Below are positions 34,066 to 45,153 of a DNA stretch of 64,000 nucleotides, piece by piece. The first letter of the stretch is position 1. Every line of letters starts with the position of its first letter. Origin of the DNA: Streptococcus cristatus ATCC 51100 (GTDB lineage: Bacteria; Bacillota; Bacilli; Lactobacillales; Streptococcaceae). The notes beneath the pieces are model-generated. The model made no database searches, was not told the DNA's origin, and saw only the letters and a list, made by a program, of their open reading frames with translations. The stretch is from positions 62,001 to 126,000 of the forward strand of contig NZ_AFUE01000010.1 in NCBI RefSeq assembly GCF_000222765.1, in the 5' to 3' direction. Made by a program: the position numbers and the translations under genes.

Positions 34066-34773
34066 ATGAAAATTACAGTTGAAAATGAATTTTGGGCTTT
34101 GTTTCCAGAAGCTCAGATTAGTGTTTTAGTGGCCAAGGGGCTGGATAATAGAGTTGATGAAAGTAAGGACCCGTATTTCAAATCCCTGCTGGACAAGGGC
34201 GCAAAGCGAGCAGCAGACTTTATTCCAGATGAGAATTTCACTCAGAATGATGTCATTCAGGAGTGGCGGCAGGCTTTCAGCCAATTCAAGACCAAAAAAG
34301 GAGCGCGTTCCTCTATCGAAGCCCTACTCAAGCGGGTCAGTCAAGGACGGGAATTTAACCCAATCAATCCCTTAGTAGATATTTATAATAGTGTTTCCCT
34401 CTCTTATGCGGTTCCATGTGGCGGTGAGGATTTGGACAAGATTGTCGGTGGTCTTTATTTGGGTAAGGCTAAGGGTGGCGAAGCCTTTTTCCCACTGGGA
34501 GCTGAGACTGACGCACCGGCTTTACCGGAGGAAATTATCTATTATGATGAGGAGGGAGCAGTCTGCCGTTGCCTTAACTGGAGAGAAGCGCAGCGAACCA
34601 TGTTGACAGAAGAGACCAAGGATGCCATCTTGGTTATCGAAGCCATCAATGGAGAGCAGGCGGCGCGTGCTCAAGCAGCTATGACGGAACTTCAGACTTT
34701 GATTGAGGAATATTTCGGTGTCAAAGGTGATATTACCCACTTGACAGCTGAAAATCCCAGTTTGGAAGTCTAA
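34066..34773 (+). CDS. B3/B4 domain protein (PheT-like)
   Basis: 235-aa cytoplasmic protein of the B3/B4 domain family, which resembles the editing region of the phenylalanyl-tRNA synthetase beta chain. Features: SLLDKGAKRAADFI near the N-terminus, NPLVDIYNSVSLSYAVPCGG, the conserved core around residues 105-124, then GGLYLGKAKGGEAFFPLG. Relatives are thought to act on mischarged tRNA or amino acids; this is unproven. Eight bases after the MarR gene with GAGGTG, so co-regulated. Confidence 0.8.
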   Translation: MKITVENEFWALFPEAQISVLVAKGLDNRVDESKDPYFKSLLDKGAKRAADFIPDENFTQNDVIQEWRQAFSQFKTKKGARSSIEALLKRVSQGREFNPINPLVDIYNSVSLSYAVPCGGEDLDKIVGGLYLGKAKGGEAFFPLGAETDAPALPEEIIYYDEEGAVCRCLNWREAQRTMLTEETKDAILVIEAINGEQAARAQAAMTELQTLIEEYFGVKGDITHLTAENPSLEV

Positions 34774-34775
34774 AA

Positions 34776-34824
34776 ATAGAAACAAATCTGGATCAGAATT
34801 ATCTGGTCCAGATTTGTTTTTATA
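34776..34824. terminator. Bidirectional terminator between the B3/B4 gene and gtrA
   Basis: 13-bp perfect stem AAACAAATCTGGA/TCCAGATTTGTTT with T5 on the plus side; the A-rich other flank gives a T-rich tail on the minus strand, though less ideal. Confidence 0.75.
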
Positions 34825-34845
34825 GGAGAGTAAGCCGAGTCATTC

Positions 34846-35286
34846 TTATTTTGCCTTGTTTTTAAAGACAAAAATCTTGCTGAAGATATAGTTGAGGACG
34901 ATAATCAGCACTTGAGCTATCAAGGTTTCAATGGTATTGACCATCTTAATATCGTTGTGGACGAATTGCCCAATAATCTGCGGGAAGCTAGTGACAAAGA
35001 TAAAGGTTAGCAGCAAGTTCAAAGCCATAGTAGCCAGTCGGGCAGTGAAAAATTTGACCAATCGAACTGGACAGCCCTGTCTTTTCTGCTTGAAAACGAT
35101 AGTATCGTTGGTCACAAAGGCAAAGAGAATACCCAGAATATCACCAATAATCGTAGCCAGTAGTTCGTTTCCCGTCAGTTCATAGCAGAGCATCCGACTG
35201 ACAACGGATACGACAGTTGTTGCCACACCAAAGAAAAGATAGGACAGAACCTCATTGTCAAAGAATTTTTTAATCAAAGTTTTCAT
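34846..35286 (-). CDS. GtrA-family membrane protein
   Basis: About 146 aa with four hydrophobic helices and the family's N-terminal YLFFGVATTVVSVVSRMLCY and the inner motif FAFVTNDTIVFKQK. GtrA proteins are proposed to flip undecaprenyl-phosphate-glucose made by GtrB-type enzymes; a GtrB-like gene is in this window at 8233 but 26 kb away, so pairing is speculative. Two ATGs exist (35292, 35286); a TGATAGACT -10-like box touches the first, favouring the second with a leaderless mRNA. Transcribed against queT. Confidence 0.8.
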   Translation of the reverse strand: MKTLIKKFFDNEVLSYLFFGVATTVVSVVSRMLCYELTGNELLATIIGDILGILFAFVTNDTIVFKQKRQGCPVRLVKFFTARLATMALNLLLTFIFVTSFPQIIGQFVHNDIKMVNTIETLIAQVLIIVLNYIFSKIFVFKNKAK

Positions 35287-35373
35287 AAGCATAGTCTATC
35301 ACATTTCTAGGATTTATGCTATACTAGTGAAGTTGTCGATTTTTGGGAGATGATTTTTCCGTCTGACGCAACC

Positions 35374-35434
35374 CTTGGCGCTTAACTTCTTTCGCCAAGC
35401 ATATTACACGCGCTCATGCGCTAAAGGAGAAAAA
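35374..35434 (+). promoter_or_regulatory. preQ1-II riboswitch (COG4708 RNA)
   Basis: Matches the streptococcal preQ1-II class: CTTGGCG (35374-35380) pairs with CGCCAAG (35393-35399), the loop holds CTTAACTTCTTT, then CATATTACACGC and a small GCG/CGC hairpin, and TAAAGGAG (35422-35429), the Shine-Dalgarno, which is sequestered on ligand binding. Directly before queT, its known partner. Confidence 0.93.
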
Positions 35435-35950
35435 ATGAAACAAGAAAACTTATCAGTCCGTGATTTGGTTCAGATTGCCATTGTTGCTGCTATTTATGTA
35501 GCCCTTACGATTACGCCCCCTTTAAATGCTATCAGCTATGGTGCTTACCAGTTCAGAATTTCTGAAATGATGAACTTTATGGCCTTTTATAATCGGAAAT
35601 ACATCCTGGGAGTGACCATCGGCTGTATGATTGCCAATCTATATAGCTTTGGAATCATTGACGTCTTTGTCGGCGGTTGGTCAACTTTAGTCTTCCTATC
35701 ATTAGGTGTCTACCTTTTCAGCCGCTATAAGAATCAATACCTGATTAAAGATTTGCTTCGTTTGGATCACTTCTATTTTGCCATTTTCTTTTCTATTTCG
35801 ATGGTGACGATTGCGGCAGAGTTGTATTTCTTACAGGGCTTGCCATTCTTCCTGACTTGGTTTACAACGGCTATTGGAGAGTTTGCTTCCTTGATTGCTG
35901 GAGCTATCCTTATTAACCAGATTGCAAAAAGGATTGATTTGACAAAATAA
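35435..35950 (+). CDS. queT: QueT-type queuosine precursor transporter
   Basis: 171-aa membrane protein with about five helices (substrate-binding S component of an ECF transporter) for a queuosine precursor such as preQ1. LSVRDLVQIAIVAAIYVALT opens the first helix. A longer frame begins at 35375, but that lies inside the preQ1-II riboswitch, so ATG 35435, with AAAGGAG six bases upstream, is the true start. Translation should fall when preQ1 binds the riboswitch. Confidence 0.92.
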   Translation: MKQENLSVRDLVQIAIVAAIYVALTITPPLNAISYGAYQFRISEMMNFMAFYNRKYILGVTIGCMIANLYSFGIIDVFVGGWSTLVFLSLGVYLFSRYKNQYLIKDLLRLDHFYFAIFFSISMVTIAAELYFLQGLPFFLTWFTTAIGEFASLIAGAILINQIAKRIDLTK

Positions 35951-35956
35951 GACAGT

Positions 35957-35982
35957 AGAGAGCGGCATTTCCGCTCTTTTTA
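35957..35982 (+). terminator. Terminator of queT
   Basis: AGAGCGG/CCGCTCT stem, loop CATTT, T5. Confidence 0.8.
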
Positions 35983-36037
35983 TGTCCTCTTTTTTAGGAA
36001 GAATTCGGGACAAATAGAGGAAGATTTTGTGTATTTG

Positions 36038-38011
<1,974 letters not shown>

Positions 38012-38019
38012 GGCTGAGA

Positions 38020-38979
38020 ATGGAAAATAAGATAAAAAAAGCAAGATTGATTTATAACCCAACTTCTGGGCAGGAAATTATCAAAAAAAATATTGCCGAA
38101 GTCTTGGATGTTTTGGAAGATGTTGGCTATGAAACCAGTGCCTACCAGACGACTCCAGAGCCTTTCTCTGCTCAGCGAGAGGCTGAAAGGGCAGCAAGAG
38201 CAGGTTTTGATTTGGTCATAGCAGCCGGTGGAGACGGTACGATCAATGAAGTAGTGAATGGGGTTGCGGGTCTAGAAGTGCGCCCCAAGCTGGCTTTCAT
38301 CCCAACTGGTACGACCAATGATTATGCGCGTGCCTTGAAAATTCCCATGGGAGATCCAGTAGCGGCAGCCCGCATTATCGAAAAGAACCAGACGATTCAG
38401 ATGGATATCGGTCGGGCTTATGGCAGCAAATACTTTATCAACATTGCGGCGGCGGGCACGCTGACAGAGCTGACTTACAGCGTCCCTAGTGAAGTCAAGA
38501 CCCGTCTAGGCTATCTGGCTTATGTAGCCGAAGGAGCCAAAATGCTGCCACGCTCCAAATCCCGTAAGGTACGGATTGAGCATGACCATGGTGTTTTTGA
38601 GGGCAAGATTTCGCTTGTCTTTGCAGCCTTGACTAATTCTATCGGAGGCTTTGAAAAACTAGCGCCAGATACAAAACTGGACGATGGAAATTTCACCTTG
38701 ATTCTTGTAAAAACGGCCAAGCTGTTTGATATGCTTAGTCTCATCATACAAGCAATTAATGGTGGCCAACATGTGACGGATGCCAATGTTGAATATCTGA
38801 AAACCAGCAAATTGAAGCTAGAGGTATTAGATAAAAAAGCCCCCTTTATGTTGAATCTGGACGGTGAGTACGGAGGAGATACACCAGTAGAATTGGAAGT
38901 TTTGCACAATCATCTGGAGTTTTTCGCCAATATAGATGAAATCGATGAGAGCGCTCTTTCCTTAGAAAAATTAGAATGA
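38020..38979 (+). CDS. Diacylglycerol kinase-like lipid kinase (DagK/YegS family)
   Basis: 320 aa, cytoplasmic or membrane-peripheral. ARLIYNPTSGQE at the N-terminus, the catalytic-loop motif AAGGDGTINEVVNG, and PTGTTNDYARAL for nucleotide binding; the C-terminal half has the two-layer beta fold with NLDGEYGGDTP. Phosphorylates diacylglycerol, recycling lipid left by LTA synthesis (family knowledge). A GTG at 38008 overlaps the ligA stop, but ATG 38020 has GTGAGG at proper spacing and is preferred. It lies upstream of pulA and the LTA synthase. Confidence 0.88.
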   Translation: MENKIKKARLIYNPTSGQEIIKKNIAEVLDVLEDVGYETSAYQTTPEPFSAQREAERAARAGFDLVIAAGGDGTINEVVNGVAGLEVRPKLAFIPTGTTNDYARALKIPMGDPVAAARIIEKNQTIQMDIGRAYGSKYFINIAAAGTLTELTYSVPSEVKTRLGYLAYVAEGAKMLPRSKSRKVRIEHDHGVFEGKISLVFAALTNSIGGFEKLAPDTKLDDGNFTLILVKTAKLFDMLSLIIQAINGGQHVTDANVEYLKTSKLKLEVLDKKAPFMLNLDGEYGGDTPVELEVLHNHLEFFANIDEIDESALSLEKLE

Positions 38980-38993
38980 AGAGATAAATAAAA

Positions 38994-41291
38994 ATGCTAG
39001 ACTATAAAGTCATTGTCCATTACCACAATCCTAAGGGAGATTACTTTTCTTATGATTTGTGGCAGTGGCAGACGGATCAGTGGGGAAAAGAAGCACCTTT
39101 TTCTAAACTAGATTATTTTGGTATCCAGGGAGAACTATCTTTTAAAAGTTGGGAGCCCCTTAGTCAGGCTCATGTGATTGTCAAGCGTTCAGACTGGTCC
39201 AGCCAATCTTGCGACTACCACATTGATTTATTGCCAGTACATTTGCCCACAGAGGTTTGGTTGATTGAAGGAGATCATCAGGTCTACTATTCCTTGCAAG
39301 CGGCGACGACGAGCCACCAATATTCGCGGCGACGTCCTCATAATTTCGATGTGGCTATGCGGTCGGATTATTTTGATGAATGCTGGGGCTACCAAGGCTG
39401 GCTTGGGCATCGTCTGCAGGGGCAGGTAAATGAGTTTAAAGTTTGGGCTCCGACAGCCAAAAAAGTTGAATTGCTAGTCTATGAAACTTCTGATAATCAA
39501 GCACCCGTTTATAAAGAATTCCCTATGGAAAAGGGCGAAATTTACTCGCACGATCATGCAAAAAATACAATCGGAGTTTGGTCGGTGGAAGTGCCAGAAG
39601 ATTTAGCTGGCAAGGCCTACCAGTATCATGTTCATTTTGAAAACCAGCATTTTTTGACGCGAGATCCTTATACAATTGCTACCAGTCCAGATGGCAAGCG
39701 CTCAGCTATTATTGCTGAACAGGACAAGACTGTTGCTGGTTTTAAGGTATGCCAAGGCAAGGAGGCAACTTGGCGTTTAGATAACCCAAATCAAGCGGTC
39801 ATCTATGAGATGCATATCCGAGATATTAGCAAATCGCCTAGTTCAGGTGTCGCAGAGCATTTGCGAGGAACTTTTTTAGGTGCTTGTCAACGTGGCACTA
39901 GAAATAGTCAGGGAGACCAGACCACTTTTGATTATATTCGCAATCTAGGTATCAATGTCGTGCAGCTCCAGCCGGTTTCTGATCGACACAAGGACTATGA
40001 CGAAAATGGCCAAGTTACTTATAACTGGGGCTATGATCCACAGAACTACAATGCACCAGAAACCAGTTTTTCTTCTAATCCAGATGATCCAGGTCAGGCT
40101 ATCCGAGATTTGAAAACCATGATTCAGGCTTATCATGATGCAGGGATTTCTTTGACCTTGGATGTGGTTTACAATCATATTTATTCGACTTTTGACTCAG
40201 CCTTTCAGTCAACGGTTCCCGATTATTACTACCGGATGAATCCCAACGGTTCTTTCCAAAACGGTACCGGAGTTGGCAGCGAGACGGCCAGTGAGCATGA
40301 AATGTTCCGCAAATTCATGATTGATTCACTTCGCTATTGGGTAGAAGAATTCAATGTGGATGGCTTCCGTTTTGATTTGATGGGAATCCATGATGTCACC
40401 ACCATGAATATCATCCGAGAAGAAATGGACAAAATTGATCCACGGATTTTGCTTTATGGTGAAGGTTGGGATATGGGAACAGGCCTGATGCCAGAGGACA
40501 AGGCTAAGAAAGACAATGCTTATCAACTGCCGCGAATTGGCTTCTTCAATGATACACAGCGTGATGCGATAAAGGGTGCTGAAGTCTACGGTGGTCTGAA
40601 AGCTGGTTATGTGAGCGGACAAGCGACTGAAGATATTATAGCAAAGGCTATTTTGGGTAGCAGTGAGTTAGGCTCCTATTTGACACCGAGCCAAGTTCTT
40701 AATTATGTGGAGGCGCATGATAATTTCAATCTGCATGACTTGCTGGTTGACTTGCACCCAGAAGATGATGAGGTCACTCGGGCCAAAAGAATTGAGCTGG
40801 CAACAGCTATGAACTTGCTTATGCAGGGAATGGCATTTATGGAATTGGGCCAAGAATTTTCCCGCACAAAACTAGTAGGAACAGGCGAAGAGGGCCAAGT
40901 CCTGCCTAGCGACCGTGACAGAGCAATGAACAGCTACAATGCTCCCGATGCTGTCAACCAAGTGAATTGGGAACTGATCAGCCAACATCAGGAGAGTATT
41001 GACTATATCAAGCAGATTATTCACTTAAAGACAAGTCAGAAGGAATTTTCTTATCAAACCTATGAAGAGATTTACAAACATGTCTTTGTAAGAGAAGCCT
41101 TTGCTGGCAGTGGTATCGTCATTTTTGAGATTAAAGATGAAAAACATTATGAAATCATTTTTAACGCAAGTGGCCTGCCATATTACCTTGAGAATGCGGA
41201 TCACCTACGTTTGTTGGTCGGAAATAGTCGTCATAAGAGACCCTTCTATGTTGAAAATCTGACCGCTTCTGTTTTTGAAGTGATTGCATAA
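38994..41291 (+). CDS. pulA: Type I pullulanase (GH13)
   Basis: 765-aa alpha-1,6-debranching enzyme with no signal peptide and so intracellular. N-terminal carbohydrate-binding-like domains (1-260), then the GH13 barrel: YNWGYDPQNY (type I pullulanase hallmark), DVVYNH, nucleophile Asp461 in GFRFDLMG, acid Glu490 in YGEGWDMG, and Asp576 in VEAHDN. Cuts branches of glycogen or maltodextrins. Fourteen bases after the lipid-kinase gene; a terminator follows. Confidence 0.93.
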   Translation: MLDYKVIVHYHNPKGDYFSYDLWQWQTDQWGKEAPFSKLDYFGIQGELSFKSWEPLSQAHVIVKRSDWSSQSCDYHIDLLPVHLPTEVWLIEGDHQVYYSLQAATTSHQYSRRRPHNFDVAMRSDYFDECWGYQGWLGHRLQGQVNEFKVWAPTAKKVELLVYETSDNQAPVYKEFPMEKGEIYSHDHAKNTIGVWSVEVPEDLAGKAYQYHVHFENQHFLTRDPYTIATSPDGKRSAIIAEQDKTVAGFKVCQGKEATWRLDNPNQAVIYEMHIRDISKSPSSGVAEHLRGTFLGACQRGTRNSQGDQTTFDYIRNLGINVVQLQPVSDRHKDYDENGQVTYNWGYDPQNYNAPETSFSSNPDDPGQAIRDLKTMIQAYHDAGISLTLDVVYNHIYSTFDSAFQSTVPDYYYRMNPNGSFQNGTGVGSETASEHEMFRKFMIDSLRYWVEEFNVDGFRFDLMGIHDVTTMNIIREEMDKIDPRILLYGEGWDMGTGLMPEDKAKKDNAYQLPRIGFFNDTQRDAIKGAEVYGGLKAGYVSGQATEDIIAKAILGSSELGSYLTPSQVLNYVEAHDNFNLHDLLVDLHPEDDEVTRAKRIELATAMNLLMQGMAFMELGQEFSRTKLVGTGEEGQVLPSDRDRAMNSYNAPDAVNQVNWELISQHQESIDYIKQIIHLKTSQKEFSYQTYEEIYKHVFVREAFAGSGIVIFEIKDEKHYEIIFNASGLPYYLENADHLRLLVGNSRHKRPFYVENLTASVFEVIA

Positions 41292-41307
41292 TATGAATAA
41301 AAATAAG

Positions 41308-41355
41308 AAAAGATTGAAGACAGGCTTTGCAGCTTAAGTTTTCAATCTTTTTTGT
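41308..41355 (+). terminator. Terminator of pulA
   Basis: 11-bp stem AAAAGATTGAA/TTCAATCTTTT with a 22-base loop and T run. Confidence 0.75.
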
Positions 41356-41361
41356 GCTTCA

Positions 41362-41410
41362 AAAATAAAAACTCTCCCCAAAACATTTTTCAATGCTTTA
41401 GGAAGAGTTG
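41362..41410 (-). terminator. Terminator of the LTA synthase gene
   Basis: On the minus strand AACTCTTCC pairs with GGGGAGAGTT, closing an inner AGCATT/AATGT hairpin, followed by TTTTTATTTTT. Confidence 0.65.
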
Positions 41411-41426
41411 AGTAGTCTCATAGATA

Positions 41427-43628
41427 TTAGGGACTAGCACTCGAACTGGAGGAGCTAGAAGAGCTGGAAGATTCTCCGCTAGTTCCCTCTTCGCTGCTAG
41501 TGCTAGAGTGAAATTGTTCTGGGTGAAGTGCTCGATAACTTGGTGAATTAAAGAGATCCACAGAGGATACACCGCCACGTTTTGAATAAAGACTGGTTGA
41601 TTGGTCGCCTTTTTCTTTCTCAATGGCCTTGAGGGCTTTCAAAGAGTTGATATAGTTGTAATCATCAGGATTGACTTTTCCTAGATTATTGCCTGTGTAA
41701 AAGCGGAATAGGTCCCCTGTCTGAATAGCATCGCTCATTTTCAGTTGTGTATTTGCGGCTGTTCGGATAGCTTCTAGTTCAGCTGTTGTTGACTCGTCTG
41801 GCAGAGTGATCTCCTCACCAGTTTGTGTGTTGTAAATGCGGCCGCTATAACTTGTGTATTTTGGTGTTACAAAGTTATTGGTTGAGCGGAAGGCCACGAT
41901 TTGCTGGTGCTGAGGTGAGAGGAGGTCTTGCCCGACTTGAAGGTAATTTTTGGAGTCAATTCCCAATAAATGCTCCAAGGTTGGCAGCATATCGATTTGT
42001 CCTCCAAAGGTATCGATAATTTTTCCTTTTTCCATTCCAGGTATCACGACCATGTATGGCACTCTCTGCAACATGGCGTTGTCGTAACTAGACCATGTCT
42101 CAGAATTTTTATTGATCAAAGGTGCCAAAGCTGGATTACGAGAATTGGAAATTCCATAGTGGTCGCCGTAAAGGACGATAATTGAATTTTCATACAGTCC
42201 AGCTTCTTTTAGGTAGTCAAAGAAGGCTTTGACAGCTGAGTCGAGATAGTTTGCTGTTGCAAAATAGCCATTGATGGTTTCATCTTTGGTATCTGCCAGT
42301 GGGAAACCAATCTCATCGCCAATCAAGCTGGTCGTATAAGGATAGTGATTAGAGACGGTGATGTATTTGGCATAGAAAGGCTGCTGTAAATGTTCCAGAT
42401 ATTTGATGGAATCTTTGAACATAATTTTATCGTTCAAGCCATACTGGAAGGAGTTGGTCTCGTCTTGCTTGGTAAAGTAGGACGCATCGAAGAAATAATT
42501 ATAGCCCCATTGCTTGTAGGCAGTGTTACGGTTCCAGAAACTACCTGTATTTCCATGGAAAACAGCAGATGTGTAATCTCCATTTTTTGACAGGATAAAA
42601 GGTGCTGCCTGCTGGGTATTGGTACCGCCGTAGTTTACCATGAAGGAGCCTTGGTTGAGACCAAAGAGACCCGTTTCAATCATGGTCTCCGCATCAGAAG
42701 TCTTTCCAGCCTTGACCTGGTTAAAGATATTTGAAAAAGCCAAAGTTGAGTTGGAGTGGTAAAGGGAGTTGAGGAAAGGCGTAACCTCGTATTCCTTGCC
42801 CTCCATCTGCAGTTTATAATCAATCAGAAACTGCTGAAAGCTTTCTAGATGGACATAGATAACATTGCGACCTTTGGCAATACCATAGTATTCAGAGTTT
42901 GGCTCAGCATAATGGGATTGGATATATTGTTGAACGGGTTCTAGATCCTTGGCAGAGGCTTTGGAACGCTCTTTATTAGCAGCATAGGTTTGATTGGCAC
43001 TGTAGCCGAGAAAGGCGGGAAGACCAAGGGCGCGAACGACATAGTAATTTGAAAATCCGCGTGTCAGGAGCTCAGGACGATCAATTTCTGCTAGGAAAAG
43101 ATTGGCTGAAAAGAGCATCGCTGATAGGGATGTCACGGCAAAGCTGGCGCGGAAATTAAACCTACGATGATCCAAGCGGATATATTTTTTATAAAAAAGC
43201 CAGCCTAGAATGGGGAAATCAATGATATAGATAGCATCCCAAGGGCGGAAGAGCTCCATGGCTGCTGCCCCGAGACCTGCAGACACCTTGCTAGAGGCCA
43301 ACATGGTATTGACTGTCACAAAGTCGGTAAACTCACGGTAGTAGATGGAGTTTGAGACCAACCAGACAAAGAGCATGATGTAGATAGCCGTGCTGACACA
43401 ATAAAAAAGCTTAGTCGGCTTGATATAAAGAGCAAGCCCAATCAGTAAAAGTCCAATTGGGAAAGGGTTAATCAGAGCCAGAAAAATTTGATAGGCTCCT
43501 TGAATATCTAAATTAAAATCAACGGTATAAGCCCACATGGTTTTTAACCAATAAATCGTGAGTAAGCTCAAGACGAAACCGAGCCTTGTACTCATAAAAT
43601 TGAGTAAATTCTTGGTTATTTTTTTCAC
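41427..43628 (-). CDS. ltaS: Lipoteichoic acid synthase
   Basis: 733-aa membrane enzyme: five N-terminal helices (about residues 10-190), a linker, and an extracellular sulfatase-fold domain with the nucleophile Thr310 in GKTSDAETM. VHLESFQ, FHGNTGSFWNR and YGDHYGIS hold the metal and substrate residues. It polymerises glycerol phosphate from phosphatidylglycerol, leaving diacylglycerol for the lipid kinase nearby. The C-terminus ends in an unusual Ser-rich tail (about 12 consecutive Ser). Start GTG 43628 has AAGGAAG eight bases upstream; the frame continues another 22 codons but has no ribosome site there. Confidence 0.92.
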   Translation of the reverse strand: MKKITKNLLNFMSTRLGFVLSLLTIYWLKTMWAYTVDFNLDIQGAYQIFLALINPFPIGLLLIGLALYIKPTKLFYCVSTAIYIMLFVWLVSNSIYYREFTDFVTVNTMLASSKVSAGLGAAAMELFRPWDAIYIIDFPILGWLFYKKYIRLDHRRFNFRASFAVTSLSAMLFSANLFLAEIDRPELLTRGFSNYYVVRALGLPAFLGYSANQTYAANKERSKASAKDLEPVQQYIQSHYAEPNSEYYGIAKGRNVIYVHLESFQQFLIDYKLQMEGKEYEVTPFLNSLYHSNSTLAFSNIFNQVKAGKTSDAETMIETGLFGLNQGSFMVNYGGTNTQQAAPFILSKNGDYTSAVFHGNTGSFWNRNTAYKQWGYNYFFDASYFTKQDETNSFQYGLNDKIMFKDSIKYLEHLQQPFYAKYITVSNHYPYTTSLIGDEIGFPLADTKDETINGYFATANYLDSAVKAFFDYLKEAGLYENSIIVLYGDHYGISNSRNPALAPLINKNSETWSSYDNAMLQRVPYMVVIPGMEKGKIIDTFGGQIDMLPTLEHLLGIDSKNYLQVGQDLLSPQHQQIVAFRSTNNFVTPKYTSYSGRIYNTQTGEEITLPDESTTAELEAIRTAANTQLKMSDAIQTGDLFRFYTGNNLGKVNPDDYNYINSLKALKAIEKEKGDQSTSLYSKRGGVSSVDLFNSPSYRALHPEQFHSSTSSEEGTSGESSSSSSSSSSSASP

Positions 43629-43674
43629 AGAAAGATACTTCCTTGTCTTATTTCCTAAAAATTCTCTTCTTCTA

Positions 43675-43683
43675 AGTATATCA
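43675..43683 (-). promoter_or_regulatory. ltaS promoter, extended -10
   Basis: TGATATACT on the minus strand, 47 bases before the GTG start. Between here and 43950 on the plus strand I see no gene or clear element. Confidence 0.55.
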
Positions 43684-43953
43684 CAATTTTTCAAGTTGAG
43701 GAAAAATTGAGGTGATTTAGTGTTTAGTTTATTTTATTTGTAAGGTAATTTAATAAGGGCAATTATTTCCTAGCTTCAGGATTGTTCGCAAGAATATCTA
43801 AAATTAAACTGACTTTGCTTCATGATAGATAGTGGAAAGTGGTAGTAGAGGAAGCTTGCTTGAAAGCCCGCCTGTTAAAATAAATACTTAATATATAAAA
43901 TGTTGAAAATTTCTTCTACTAAAACAAGATTATGTGAAAATAATAAATATGCT

Positions 43954-43982
43954 TTGAGAATTTTCACAATATTTGGTATAAT
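43954..43982 (+). promoter_or_regulatory. Promoter of the rRNA methyltransferase-like gene, leaderless
   Basis: TTGAGA (43954), 17-base spacer, TATAAT (43977-43982) with TGG before it; start codon ATG 43990 is seven bases on. Confidence 0.7.
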
Positions 43983-43989
43983 AATGCTT

Positions 43990-45153
43990 ATGAAGAAACT
44001 TACTGTTAATAAACAGACAGAGGAAAAGTTGAGAAAAGGAATTTTAGTTCTAGATAAGAATGATTTTCCAACTCTTTCATTCACTGATCAATGTGTGGAA
44101 TTGCATAGTCAGCAAGGGAAGTTTTTGGGAACGGCTTATCTCTCCTTACAAAATAAGGGACTTGGCTGGCTGATTTCCTATGCTAAGGTAGAGCTGAACT
44201 CAGCTTTCTTTCAGCATTTATTTGAAAAAGCTAAAGACAAGCGTTTCTATTACCGTCATGCAGAGGATACGACAGCCTATCGCCTGTTTAACCAAGAAGG
44301 TGACGGTTTTGGCGGTTTTACGGTTGATATCTATGAGAAATATGCCGTTTTCTCTTGGTACAATTCCTTTGTTTTTTCAATCAAGGACCAGATAGTGGCT
44401 GCTTTCCAACAGGTCTTTCCTGAGGTCGCTGGAGCTTACGAGAAGATTCGCTTCAAGGGTTTGGACTATGAGTCTGCCCACCTCTACGGAGCAGAAGCGC
44501 CAGCCTATTTTACGGTTTTGGAGAATGGCGTGCGCTATCAAGTCTTCATGAATGATGGACTGATGACTGGGATTTTTCTAGACCAGCACGAGGTGCGGGG
44601 GAGTCTGGTTGACGGCTTAGCTAGCGGAAAAAGTCTGCTCAATATGTTCTCCTACACAGCAGCATTTTCGGTGGCAGCCGCCATGGGCGGTGCCAGTCAA
44701 ACAACTTCGGTGGATTTGGCCAAACGTAGCCGCGAGCTTTCTCAGGCGCATTTTGAAGCCAATGGTTTGGATTTAGAGCCCCATCGTTTCGTGGTCATGG
44801 ATGTCTTTGATTACTTCAAATACGCCAAGCGTCACGAGTTGAAATATGATGTGATTGTCCTTGATCCGCCGAGCTTTGCTCGCAATAAGAAACAGACTTT
44901 CTCTGTTTCGAAAGATTATCATCGTTTGGTGGCTCAGGCCTTGGAAATCTTGAGTCCAAAAGGAACATTGATTCTTTCGACCAACGCAGCCAATGTCTCT
45001 AAAAGTAAGTTTAAAAAAGAAATTGAAAAAGGATTTGCAGGAGTTCCTCACCGCTATCTAGCGGAATATGGTCTACCAGCAGACTTTGTATACAATAAGA
45101 AAGATGAGAATAGTAACTACCTCAAGGTATTTACAATTAAGGTGGACAAATGA
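43990..45153 (+). CDS. RlmI-like class I rRNA methyltransferase
   Basis: About 387 aa. N-terminal PUA-like domain, then [20 protein letters not shown], and a SAM-binding Rossmann domain: [18 protein letters not shown], and the catalytic [11 protein letters not shown], as in RlmI/RlmK 23S rRNA m5C/m7G methyltransferases. An upstream frame runs to 43900 but the promoter lies inside it, so translation cannot start there. ATG 43984 touches the -10 box; ATG 43990 coincides with the expected transcription start. No Shine-Dalgarno. Overlaps aroD by four bases, so it heads the aro operon. Confidence 0.87.
   Translation: MKKLTVNKQTEEKLRKGILVLDKNDFPTLSFTDQCVELHSQQGKFLGTAYLSLQNKGLGWLISYAKVELNSAFFQHLFEKAKDKRFYYRHAEDTTAYRLFNQEGDGFGGFTVDIYEKYAVFSWYNSFVFSIKDQIVAAFQQVFPEVAGAYEKIRFKGLDYESAHLYGAEAPAYFTVLENGVRYQVFMNDGLMTGIFLDQHEVRGSLVDGLASGKSLLNMFSYTAAFSVAAAMGGASQTTSVDLAKRSRELSQAHFEANGLDLEPHRFVVMDVFDYFKYAKRHELKYDVIVLDPPSFARNKKQTFSVSKDYHRLVAQALEILSPKGTLILSTNAANVSKSKFKKEIEKGFAGVPHRYLAEYGLPADFVYNKKDENSNYLKVFTIKVDK

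Noticed and set aside
43900-43989. N-terminal extension of the methyltransferase frame
   Set aside because: Contains the -35 and -10 boxes of the gene, so it cannot be translated from that promoter.
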